Source: Planctomycetota bacterium
GTDB lineage: Bacteria; Planctomycetota; Planctomycetia; Pirellulales; Thermoguttaceae
DNA: 15,899 nt
Assembly: GCA_018897395.1 (NCBI GenBank)
Contig: JAHIKV010000170.1
Span: forward strand, 1 to 15,899
Direction: 5' to 3'
Part shown: piece by piece, positions 1-7,036 of the stretch
Layout: each line of letters begins with the position of its first letter
Position numbering within the stretch: the first letter of the stretch is position 1
Translations under genes and position numbers: made by a program
Notes under the pieces: generated by a model
The model's database searches: none
Told to the model about the DNA's origin: nothing
The model's input: only the letters and a program-made list of their open reading frames with translations

Positions 1-1952
1 AGGTTTCGCAGCGTCTCGCCGCGGTCCAGGGACTCGAACACCGAAGTGGTTCCGCCGAAGACGATCCGCGACGGATCGACCGCGTTGACGGCTATCGGCG
101 TCTTGTATTGGCCGCCGTCGACCTGTGCGAAAGTCCGATTGGCGGTCCCCAATACCCGCAACGCCGGCGAGACGGTTGCGATCGCGTTGTTGTCGGCGTC
201 GACGGTCCGGCGGAGGAAGTTCGTCAAGTTCGCCGCGCTGGAATAGCGGTAGGATTGATTCAAGTCGGCCAGGCTGGCTTCGTCCACGGTCACGTCGCCG
301 CCGTCGCCCGCGGTCACTTCGCGCCACGCGAGACTGCCGTCCTCCGTTTGTTCAGAAACGCCGGTGTCATGGGCGCCGGCGATGGCGACGTTCGATACGC
401 TGTCGTAGGCGATGTCGTGAATCTCGGCGATCTGCAAGTTGCCGTTCAACGAGAACCAATCGCCGGTGTTGCTCCGCGGGCTGGTGCGGACGTAGATCCC
501 GCCGTCGTCCACCTCGATCAACCGGCCCAGGGCGTCGAACGCCATGTCGCGCGACTCGGCGTGCGGAGCGGAGCCGGAAGCCGTGCCGCCGCCGGCCGGC
601 CCCGTCGTGCTCGAATGGGTCAAATGGACCCATTGCTGGCCGGCCGCCCTGGAGGCGTCGCCGCGGAACAGCAGCCCGGTGAAGTCCCTCGCGCCGATGG
701 CGGAGGCGGCGCCGATGGCCGGCTGCGTGTCGCAACCGATGTAGACGATGTTCGCGTTGGTCGGGTCGGCGACGATCGAGAAGTGGACCGCCCCCTGGCC
801 GCTGGGCAGCGTACCCAAGGCGTCGCCCGCCAACGGCGTAACGCGATCGAACTGTAGCGGCTGCTGTACGCCGTTGACGGCGGCCTGGGGCGTGTCCATT
901 CGCGTCCAGGTCGTCCCCCCATTGCCGGAACGGAACACGGCGGCCAGTTGATCGGACGTGGTCGAGCCGGTCATCTGGTTGAGGATGCCGACGTAGACCT
1001 GGTTCGCCTGGCCCACGCTGATTTGGACCCGGTGCGTGGTGTTCACGCCGGCGGTCAGCAGTAAAGCGTCGACCGGAGCGGTGCTGACCTTGACCCACGT
1101 CAAGCCCGCGTTGGATGTCTTGTAAATGCCGTTCGTGCCTCCGAAGCCGTCGGCGCCGACCACCGCCGTGTAGAACACGAGGGCATTGGTCGGATCGGCC
1201 GCCAGGTCGTATGCAATGCCGCCGGGCAAGCCGGTGGCGTTCCCGTTCCCGTTGGAAATCCTGGTGAATGTGTCGCCGCCGTTGGTGCTGCGGAAGATGC
1301 CCACGTCGCCGTACAACCCCGATTGGGCGTTGTCCATCGCCACGAGGATCGTCTCGCCACGGGCGGCGATGCTAATGCAATTCCTCCCGTCCAGCACCCC
1401 GCCGCCGTCGATCTGCGTCCAGGTCTCGCCGCCGTTGGTCGTGCGCATCAGTCCGCTCAGCAGTCCGCCGGCACGATAATACTCGCTGAAACGCCCCATG
1501 CCGGCGATCAGGGTCTGGCCGGTCGGGTCGGTCGGATCGAACGCCAGCGCGCCGATCGAGAGCGATTCGGCGTCGTCGGTCAATTGCGTCCACGCGGGGT
1601 TGGCGTTGGTGGCGTTGTTGGTGCGCCAGATGCCGCCGTTGGTCGTTCCGACGTAAAGGACGTCGGCGTTGGTCGGATGGGCCGCCACCGCGGTGATCGA
1701 GCCGACCACTTCGTTCAGATAGCGGCCCTCGGAATCCCACGGAGCGACGTTCTCGACTTGGCCGTCCGCGTAATTGATCGGAGCAGGCCCGATCGGCGTC
1801 CAGGCCCCGATGCTCAACAGCGTCCGCTCTTCAAACTGCTCGATTCTCAGCGAGCGGCGAAACCGCGATCGAAACGCATCCTGCCGTTGGCGGTTGTGCG
1901 ATCGGATCGGCTTGGCCACGGAACGACGATGCAGCAGACCCCAGGCTCCCAT
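1..1952 (-). CDS. BNR/Asp-box repeat extracellular protein, 5' part (runs off left edge)
   Basis: The frame is open from an ATG at 1952 to the left edge, 650 codons with no stop. The start is supported by an AGAGGAAG ribosome site at 1963-1956. Residues 1-35 are basic, followed by FEERTLLS near residues 41-48, a motif common at the N-terminus of large planctomycete surface or secreted proteins, and then WTPIGPAPI. The rest is a beta-propeller: Asp-box motifs TTNGGETW (171-178), STNGGDTF (222-229), TSNAGLTW (279-286), SGNGGTTW (342-349) and a last SLDRGETL near 642, separated by strands of the type 'DPTNANIVYIG'. This is the sortilin/VPS10-like or 'exo-alpha-sialidase-like' BNR fold. Such folds bind or cleave glycans, but no catalytic residues can be assigned here. 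The C-terminus (autotransporter, dockerin or anchoring domain) lies outside the window. Family and reading frame are secure; the biochemical role is unknown. Confidence 0.9.
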   Translation of the reverse strand, partial: MGAWGLLHRRSVAKPIRSHNRQRQDAFRSRFRRSLRIEQFEERTLLSIGAWTPIGPAPINYADGQVENVAPWDSEGRYLNEVVGSITAVAAHPTNADVLYVGTTNGGIWRTNNATNANPAWTQLTDDAESLSIGALAFDPTDPTGQTLIAGMGRFSEYYRAGGLLSGLMRTTNGGETWTQIDGGGVLDGRNCISIAARGETILVAMDNAQSGLYGDVGIFRSTNGGDTFTRISNGNGNATGLPGGIAYDLAADPTNALVFYTAVVGADGFGGTNGIYKTSNAGLTWVKVSTAPVDALLLTAGVNTTHRVQISVGQANQVYVGILNQMTGSTTSDQLAAVFRSGNGGTTWTRMDTPQAAVNGVQQPLQFDRVTPLAGDALGTLPSGQGAVHFSIVADPTNANIVYIGCDTQPAIGAASAIGARDFTGLLFRGDASRAAGQQWVHLTHSSTTGPAGGGTASGSAPHAESRDMAFDALGRLIEVDDGGIYVRTSPRSNTGDWFSLNGNLQIAEIHDIAYDSVSNVAIAGAHDTGVSEQTEDGSLAWREVTAGDGGDVTVDEASLADLNQSYRYSSAANLTNFLRRTVDADNNAIATVSPALRVLGTANRTFAQVDGGQYKTPIAVNAVDPSRIVFGGTTSVFESLDRGETLRN

Positions 1953-2334
1953 GATCTTCCTCTCTTTCCGACGTACAAAAAAACAAGAACGCGTTGCCTT
2001 TGCTCGGGAGCGGGCAACGATTCCCCGCGCCCAACAGCCGCGCACGAGACGAAAATGTTCCCCCCTTGCGCGCTGTTAGAGCGATTAGTGCATATAATTC
2101 CAAAATAACAACTAGGCAACCTATGTCAAGCAAAAATTACTTAACGGGTGTCATGCACATACCCACCGTAGGGTGCCCCCCCTCTCCAGACCGTGCCGTT
2201 GCCCCATAAAGCCGCGGGCTTTTTCCCGGCGATAGTGCAAAAAGCTGTAATCTGATATTGTTTTCGTTATTGTGCCCTTGCATTCGCTGGGGGACTGCCC
2301 CCATCGGCCCTCGCAATCGACATGGAGTCCGATC
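1953..2334. other. divergent intergenic region between BNR-repeat and sugar-binding protein genes
   Basis: No gene is visible in these 382 bases. Three structures can be seen. A hairpin pairs CGTTGCC (1992-1998) with GGCAACG (2013-2019) and has an inner GCTC/GAGC pair; read on the minus strand it lies in the leader of the BNR-repeat gene and is followed by a run of seven T, though a terminator inside a leader would only make sense as an attenuator. AT-rich patches near 2091-2150 probably hold the minus-strand promoter. AAAGCC-GCG-GGCTTT with two further T (2208-2224) is a small terminator-like hairpin for the plus strand, but no plus-strand gene precedes it. I recognise no riboswitch. Confidence 0.4.
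2091..2119 (-). promoter_or_regulatory. candidate sigma-70 promoter of the BNR-repeat gene
   Basis: On the minus strand TTGCCT (2119-2114) is followed after 17 bases by TATATG (2096-2091). Each hexamer matches four of six consensus bases. It would give a leader of about 130 bases before the ATG at 1952. The prediction rests on hexamers and spacing only. Confidence 0.3.
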
Positions 2335-3261
2335 ATGCGATACGTCGTTTCGTGCCTCGTTGCCTTAGCTTGGCTTGCGGTCCTGTCGCCGGGGGTTGGT
2401 TGCCGTCGGTCCGCCGAAACGCCAATCCAACCGAAAGAAGCCGGGCCGCCGACGATCGGCGTCAGTCTGGCGGATATTCAAGGGCCTTTGCGGACCCAAC
2501 TAAAGGCCGACATCGAGGCCGCGGCGGCCAAACATCCCAACCTCCGTTTGGTGATCCGGGACGCCGGCGGCGACGCCGCGCTGCAGCAACGAAACCTCGA
2601 TGAGTTTTTGGCCGACCGCGTCGGCCTGGTCATCGTCGCACCCATCGACGCCCAAGCGCTGACCGAGCCGGTGGCGAAACTGTTCGACGCCGGAGTGCCG
2701 GTGATCGTCCTGAATCGGGCTGTTATCGGAGATAAGTACACCTGTTGCATCGCCCCCGACTGGAAACGGATCGGCGAGGCGGCGGGCAAGTGGCTGGCCG
2801 GAAAACTCGACGGAAAGGGAAAAATCGTCGAGATCAAGGGGCCGGTCGACTCGACCCCGGCCGATCAGTTGCACGATGCGTTTCGAGAGCAACTCCGCGA
2901 CCCTGGATACCGCTTCGTCTTCGAGGGCTTTCTCGATCCGCCGCGCGTCGACGGCGCGAAGCTGATGGCCGCGGCCATCGCCGACGTTGACCAGATCGAC
3001 GCCGTGTTCGCCTTTGACGACGCTGCAGCGCGGGCGGCCTACGAAACCGCCGAGGCCGCCGGTCGGGAAAAGGGCACGCTGTTCGTCGGCGTCGGAGGTT
3101 TGCCCGACCAGGGCGCAAAGTACGTTAAGGAAGGCGTCCTCGGCGCGTCGGTATTGGTTCCCACCGGCGGCGCCGAAGCGATCGAGACGGCGGCGAAAAT
3201 TCTCGGCGGCGGGAAAGCGCCCAAGAAAATCGTCCCCCCGACGCGCGTATTGGCGGAATAG
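2335..3261 (+). CDS. periplasmic sugar-binding-type lipoprotein (RbsB/Peripla_BP_4 family), orphan
   Basis: The 308-residue protein begins at the ATG at 2335, chosen over a GTG at 2272 because GGAG (2324-2327) sits 7 bases upstream and the hydrophobic signal starts at once. Residues 1-23 form a signal peptide ending in GVGC. Cys23 is probably lipidated, although position -3 is Gly rather than the usual Leu. The body follows the type I periplasmic binding protein plan: TIGVSLADIQGPLRTQLKADIE at the start of lobe 1, then DGCD-type helix partners, 'VGLVIVAPIDAQALTEPVAKLFDAGVPVI' around residues 97-125, the central 'KGKIVEIKGP', and 'DAVFAFDDAAARAAYETAEAAG' in lobe 2. Members capture ribose-like sugars or autoinducer-type ligands for an ABC transporter. 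No permease or ATPase gene is adjacent, so it either serves a transporter encoded elsewhere or acts as a sensor. The ligand cannot be deduced. Confidence 0.85.
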   Translation: MRYVVSCLVALAWLAVLSPGVGCRRSAETPIQPKEAGPPTIGVSLADIQGPLRTQLKADIEAAAAKHPNLRLVIRDAGGDAALQQRNLDEFLADRVGLVIVAPIDAQALTEPVAKLFDAGVPVIVLNRAVIGDKYTCCIAPDWKRIGEAAGKWLAGKLDGKGKIVEIKGPVDSTPADQLHDAFREQLRDPGYRFVFEGFLDPPRVDGAKLMAAAIADVDQIDAVFAFDDAAARAAYETAEAAGREKGTLFVGVGGLPDQGAKYVKEGVLGASVLVPTGGAEAIETAAKILGGGKAPKKIVPPTRVLAE

Positions 3262-3427
3262 CCCATTAAGCCTCGACCGGTTGTTCCATTTGTAAGTTCC
3301 ATGCCGGTTGTATCCGACGCAACGGTTCCGCGCATGGTTTTTCTAGGGCAAAAGACGAGGTCCGCCCGTTCTGGGTTGCTCGACAAGTGCCGAACTGGTC
3401 GATACTTATGTCGAGTAGCCGACAACG

Positions 3428-3539
3428 CTTCGTTTAACCCGGAGCCAACGGCGACGGCGCGGCTGTTTACGGCTTTGCAGTCGGCGTTTCACCGTTGATC
3501 CACCAAACCCCGTCGCCGTTGGCTCCGGGTTAAACGAAG
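3428..3539. repeat. 30-bp perfect inverted repeat upstream of ftsK
   Basis: The arms 3428-3457 and 3510-3539 are exact reverse complements over 30 bases around a 52-base centre. The outer part reads CTTCGTTTAACCCGGAGCC on the left and mirrors on the right. The right arm ends 17 bases before the ftsK ATG. The outer CGTTTAACCC resembles the CGTTTAGCCC outer end of the elements at 6209, 7733 and 8323, but the inner arm is a different sequence and is not self-complementary. In the same gap, CTCGAC (3379-3384) and GTCGAG (3410-3415), with AAGT/ACTT inside, form a shorter imperfect hairpin. No T run follows either structure, so a classical terminator is not supported. It could be a mobile or repetitive palindrome or a structured leader. 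Confidence 0.9.
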
Positions 3540-3556
3540 GTTTGCAGAAGCCGACC

Positions 3557-6178
3557 ATGCTCGAAAACCGCAATCTAAAGACCGACTTGTTGGCGTTGGC
3601 GCTGTTGGCCGGCGTGATTTTTCTGGCCTCTGCGCTGATCAGCTACGATCCGGCCGATCCGCCCGGCAAGCTCGTCTTCCCGCAAAACGGCCGGCCCACA
3701 AACGCCTGCGGCTACTGGGGCGCGACGGCCGGCCGGCTGCTGTTCGAGGCCCTCGGGCTGGGCGCGTACTACTTGCTGCTTTCGTTGGCCGCGTGGGACG
3801 CCGCGCTGCTGGCGCGCCGCCAACTCGGCCAGCCGTGGCTGCGGGCCGGCGGATGGTTGATCTCGTTGGCGGGTGTTGTCACCCTGGCCGCGATGACCGC
3901 GCCGCGGCTCTCGCCCGGGCCGGTGATCGGCGCCGGCGGATATCTCGGCGCCTTGGGCAAGGCATTGCTGCAAACGCAGTTCGCAAGCCTCGGCGCGTAC
4001 ATCATAGCGTCGAGCATGGTCCTCGGCGGACTGTTGCTTGCGACGGACTATTCGCTCGTGCGGCTGTTGGCCTGGGTCGTGGGAAAACCGACGCGCAGTT
4101 TGGGGCGAGGGGTGTTGCAAGTCTCGACGGCATACGCCCAAAAAGTCCGCCGCCGCCGGTCCGACCTCGACGACTACGGCGAGGACGACAAGGACGCCCC
4201 GGCGATCCGCGTCTCCGGCCGGATCGCCGACGAGAAAGACAAAGAGAAAGACGGAAAGGCAGATAAGCAGGGAGACCAAGACGAGGAGGACGAGGAAGAG
4301 GATTCGGCCGGCGGTCGAAGGACCTTCGGCTCACGGGTGGGAATCAGCCGGCCGAAACGAAAAAAGCCTTCCAAAAAAGTCCTCGAAGAGATGGACGAGT
4401 CCGACTTGGGATCGGACGTCTCCGACTATCAACTCCCCGGTTTGGATTTGTTGCTCGAAGGCGAATCGGTCAACTTCGACCAGCGGGAGAAGGAAGTCCG
4501 CCGAAAAGCCAAACTGCTGGAAAAAACCTTCCTCAACTTCGGCTTCAACATCCGCGTGGTCGAGATACAGACCGGGCCGGTAATTGCCCAGTACGAGGTC
4601 GAACTGGAGGCCGGCTTGCGGTTGAGCCGCATCACCGGTCTGGCCGACGACCTGGCCATCGCCTTGCGCGTGCCGAGCGTGCGGATCGTGGCCCCGTTGC
4701 CGGGCAAAAACACCGTCGGCGTCGAGGTGCCGAACCAGCAGCGGCAGATCGTCTGCCTCCGCGAGGTCATAGAAGAGGTCGGCGGCAAGGCGCAGAAAAT
4801 GCGCATCCCCTTGTACTTGGGCAAGGACGTCGCCGGCAATCCGCTGGTCGTCGATCTGACCACGTTGCCCCACCTGCTGATCGCCGGCCGCACCGGCACC
4901 GGCAAGAGCGTCTGCCTGAACTCGATCATCTCCTCGATGTTGATGACCCGCCGGCCGGACGAGGTCCGAATGTTGATGATCGATCCGAAGATGGTCGAGC
5001 TTAGCCCGTATCGATCGCTGCCGCACCTGATGCACCCGGTCGTTACCGACATGCGCAAGGCCGAGGCGATCCTCGGCTGGGCGGTCGAGAAAATGGAGGA
5101 GCGATACCACGTCCTCGCCCGCGCGGGGGTCCGCCACATCAACGTCTACAACCAGCTTGGCGAGGAAGAACTGTACGAACGGGTGCAGCCGGAGGACGAC
5201 GAGGACCGCAGCCGTATCCCCACGCACATGCCTTACATCGTCATCGTGGCCGACGAGTTGGCCGACCTGATGATGACCGCCGCAAAGGAAGTCGAGGGGC
5301 ACATCATCCGCCTGGCGCAGAAGAGCCGGGCGGTCGGAATCCACCTTGTCCTGGCGACGCAGAAACCGACCGTCGACGTGATTACCGGCCTGATCAAGTC
5401 GAACCTGCCGGCCCGAATCGCCTTCCAGGTCGCCAGCCGCACCGACAGCCGGGTGGTGCTCGACGAAATGGGCGCCGACCGCCTGCTGGGCAACGGCGAC
5501 ATGCTCTTCCTCTGGCCCGGCACAAGCGCCCTGATCCGCGGACAAGGCACCTATCTGAGCGACGACGAAATCTCCCGGCTGATCTCCGCCGTGGCGACCG
5601 AGGAGCCGCAGTTTGTCAAGGAACTCGTGCAGTTGAAAACGAACCTGCCCGACGGCGACAAGAAAAAGTTCAGCGACCGCGACGAACTCTACGAGTCGGC
5701 GATCGACGTCGTCGTCCGCGAGGGGCGCGGCAGCGTGTCGCTGCTGCAGCGGGCGCTGGGGATCGGCTACGGACGCGCCGCACGGCTGATCGACTTCATG
5801 GCCGAGGACGGCATCGTCGGGCCGTACAACGGCTCGCAGGCCCGCGAAATTCTCGTCAGCCTCGAACAGTGGGAACAAATGACCAACCAGGCCGACGACC
5901 AACCCGCGACGACAAGCCCGCCCAAACCACTACGAAAAAGCAAGATCGTCGTTGACAAACCCGAAGAAGAGGAGGGCGAAGAGGAGGAAGTCGATGAAGA
6001 AGAGCCGGACGAGAGCGAGAACGACTACGAGGATGAAGGCGAAGAGGACTACGACGACGAGGACGGCCCGGAAAAATCGGACGAGGAATTAGAGGAACAA
6101 GAGGAAGAAGAAGACGTCCCCGAATCGAAATCCACTACCAATACTTCTCAAAAAAAGTGGCGGGCCGAGAGCGCGTAA
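3557..6178 (+). CDS. ftsK: DNA translocase FtsK/SpoIIIE
   Basis: The protein has 873 residues from the ATG at 3557 (AGAAG six bases upstream); an in-frame TTG at 3542 is less likely because it sits two bases from the palindrome. FtsK pumps chromosomal DNA away from the division site and activates XerCD recombination. About residues 10-175 hold four or five membrane segments. A charged linker (about 205-250) is rich in Asp, Glu and Lys. The motor follows, with Walker A GRTGTGKS at 444-451 and Walker B IVIVADELADLM with Asp566-Glu567, then SRTDSRVVLDEMGADRLLG. The DNA-reading gamma winged helix spans about 709-767 (GRGSVSLLQRALGIGYGRAARLID). The odd part is the C-terminus: after gamma, where most homologues end, there are about 100 more residues including a very acidic block at about 803-856. 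It is flanked by palindromes on both sides and converges with hicA. Family assignment is secure. Confidence 0.97.
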   Translation: MLENRNLKTDLLALALLAGVIFLASALISYDPADPPGKLVFPQNGRPTNACGYWGATAGRLLFEALGLGAYYLLLSLAAWDAALLARRQLGQPWLRAGGWLISLAGVVTLAAMTAPRLSPGPVIGAGGYLGALGKALLQTQFASLGAYIIASSMVLGGLLLATDYSLVRLLAWVVGKPTRSLGRGVLQVSTAYAQKVRRRRSDLDDYGEDDKDAPAIRVSGRIADEKDKEKDGKADKQGDQDEEDEEEDSAGGRRTFGSRVGISRPKRKKPSKKVLEEMDESDLGSDVSDYQLPGLDLLLEGESVNFDQREKEVRRKAKLLEKTFLNFGFNIRVVEIQTGPVIAQYEVELEAGLRLSRITGLADDLAIALRVPSVRIVAPLPGKNTVGVEVPNQQRQIVCLREVIEEVGGKAQKMRIPLYLGKDVAGNPLVVDLTTLPHLLIAGRTGTGKSVCLNSIISSMLMTRRPDEVRMLMIDPKMVELSPYRSLPHLMHPVVTDMRKAEAILGWAVEKMEERYHVLARAGVRHINVYNQLGEEELYERVQPEDDEDRSRIPTHMPYIVIVADELADLMMTAAKEVEGHIIRLAQKSRAVGIHLVLATQKPTVDVITGLIKSNLPARIAFQVASRTDSRVVLDEMGADRLLGNGDMLFLWPGTSALIRGQGTYLSDDEISRLISAVATEEPQFVKELVQLKTNLPDGDKKKFSDRDELYESAIDVVVREGRGSVSLLQRALGIGYGRAARLIDFMAEDGIVGPYNGSQAREILVSLEQWEQMTNQADDQPATTSPPKPLRKSKIVVDKPEEEEGEEEEVDEEEPDESENDYEDEGEEDYDDEDGPEKSDEELEEQEEEEDVPESKSTTNTSQKKWRAESA

Positions 6179-6208
6179 GTGAACCGGCGTAGTTTCGGAA
6201 GAAAACTC

Positions 6209-6290
6209 GTTTAGCCCCGGCGTCCACGCCGGGTGCGCATCGCACCGGAAAATTGACATCACCTTCCCGGCGTGGACGCCGGGGCTAAAC
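6209..6290. repeat. double-hairpin palindromic element A (TTTAGC-ended family)
   Basis: The arms 6209-6233 and 6266-6290 are exact 25-base reverse complements with a 32-base loop. Each arm is also nearly self-complementary (CCCGGCGT-CC-ACGCCGGG), so the element can fold as one long hairpin or as two short ones. GGTGCG-CAT-CGCACC at 6232-6246 adds a further small hairpin in the loop. The left flank 6193-6208 (TTTCGGAAGAAAACTC) matches the flank of element B at 14 of 16 positions, so the unit is longer than its arms on that side. It lies between convergent ftsK and hicA and ends on the base before the hicA stop codon (TAA read at 6293-6291). It may act as a bidirectional transcript end, though no T run follows. 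Confidence 0.95.
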
Positions 6291-6542
6291 TTACTTCCCG
6301 GAGAAATCCTTGTCCGTCACACCGTTTTCTTCCGTCAAACCGAACGCCCGGCGGATGGCCTCGATCACCGGCGTCGGTTTTTTGTCGCCCTCGTTGTGAC
6401 ACTTTGTTGGATACGTGATCCGCCGACCGCCGACGAATCCGACGAACATGCGCTCGGACCCTTTGCCCCGAACCTTGCTCTCCTCGATCCCGTATCGCTT
6501 CAATCGCCGTCGAAGCTCACGGTATTTCAACGGCTTTTTCAT
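6291..6542 (-). CDS. HicA-like toxin family protein (noncanonical active site)
   Basis: The 83-residue basic protein has the HicA outline: an N-terminal helix KYRELRRRLKRYGI, a KGS turn, a short strand pair (RMFVGFVGGRRITYPTK) and a C-terminal helix VIEAIRRAFGL. HicA toxins are double-stranded-RNA-binding-fold mRNA interferases that use a His in a GSH motif. Here the motif reads GSERMF (around residues 28-33), so that His is replaced by Glu, and the only nearby His is in KCHNEG (about 47-52). It may be an inactive or divergent member, or use the second His. The gene follows the HicB-like gene by 49 bases on the same strand, as expected for an antitoxin-first pair. The family call is tentative because the sequence is short. 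Confidence 0.6.
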   Translation of the reverse strand: MKKPLKYRELRRRLKRYGIEESKVRGKGSERMFVGFVGGRRITYPTKCHNEGDKKPTPVIEAIRRAFGLTEENGVTDKDFSGK

Positions 6543-6591
6543 GGTTATGCGAGAGGAAAGTCAATTCGGAATCGGTGCGCACGTAAGAGGA

Positions 6592-6930
6592 TCAGGCCGG
6601 AACGGCCTCGCGGGCCTCGAACCGCCCCACGGAACGCAATAGCGCATCTCTAACCGGCGGCAACTCGATTTCGCGGGAGAAAGAAAAAGTGGCCCAAATC
6701 TCGGGTGGAGCAGGCCGGAATATGGACTCCAGGTCGCCGGAATCCATCGCCGCCTTGATTTGGGTGGCCGTTAGTTCGATGAGGTCCTTCAATGCCCGTG
6801 CCGGCTTATTGCCCTCGGCAACCAAATCGGTTTCCAAGCAATGAGCAATCCACCACTTGCCGTGCCGATAAATCACGGCCCGCAAGTCCAACCGAAGCTC
6901 GCGGGAATTGTTGTTTTTGGCCTTAACCAT
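6592..6930 (-). CDS. HicB-like antitoxin family protein
   Basis: The likely start is the ATG at 6930, giving 112 residues; the frame is open to an ATG at 7029, but that extension (YYCCFEF and so on) looks non-coding. The core LRLDLRAVIYRHGKWWIAHCLETDLVAEG at about residues 12-40 matches the HicB partial RNase H fold, where HicB homologues read 'Y..DG.WWVAHCPEL..V.EG', followed by the helix PARALKDLIELTATQI. HicB proteins neutralise HicA by direct binding. No helix-turn-helix or ribbon DNA-binding domain is apparent in the C-terminal 40 residues, so autoregulation is not predicted from sequence. The upstream position relative to the HicA-like gene supports a pair. Without that neighbour it would be called a HicB-family protein of unknown role. 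Confidence 0.65.
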   Translation of the reverse strand: MVKAKNNNSRELRLDLRAVIYRHGKWWIAHCLETDLVAEGNKPARALKDLIELTATQIKAAMDSGDLESIFRPAPPEIWATFSFSREIELPPVRDALLRSVGRFEAREAVPA

Positions 6931-6986
6931 GGATTCCCCGCCGATCTGTAATGTCAATAACGACATGAACTCAAAACAGCAATAAT

Positions 6987-6995
6987 ATTGTACCA
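6987..6995 (-). promoter_or_regulatory. candidate extended -10 promoter for the HicBA-like pair
   Basis: On the minus strand TGGTACAAT (6995-6987) fits an extended -10 element (TGnTATAAT with one mismatch), about 57 bases before the HicB-like ATG at 6930. It lies in the AT-rich gap after the rlmN stop. No convincing -35 hexamer is seen, so the pair may instead be read through from rlmN. Confidence 0.3.
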
Positions 6996-7036
6996 TATAC
7001 AGAATATCGTCGCTATCCCCACTACTCATCCCTCCC

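Noticed and set aside
108..1740. Several open frames on both strands at 108-857, 367-1098, 1100-1360, 1323-2108 and 1372-1740
   Set aside because: They overlap the BNR-repeat frame, which is open from 1952 to the edge and has regular Asp boxes; the others are shadows without motifs.
2208..2224. Rho-independent terminator AAAGCC-GCG-GGCTTT
   Set aside because: The stem is only 6 bp, the T run is short, and no plus-strand gene precedes it. It is mentioned in the intergenic entry but not called as a terminator.
3542..3556. TTG start for ftsK five codons upstream of the ATG
   Set aside because: It begins two bases after the palindrome arm, with a GAAGG only one base away, too close to serve as a ribosome site. 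The ATG at 3557 has AGAAG at a normal distance.
4331..5902. 523-codon open frame on the minus strand opposite ftsK
   Set aside because: It is the codon-bias shadow of ftsK in high-GC DNA. Its translation is low in hydrophobic pattern and resembles no family, while the plus strand encodes an unmistakable FtsK.
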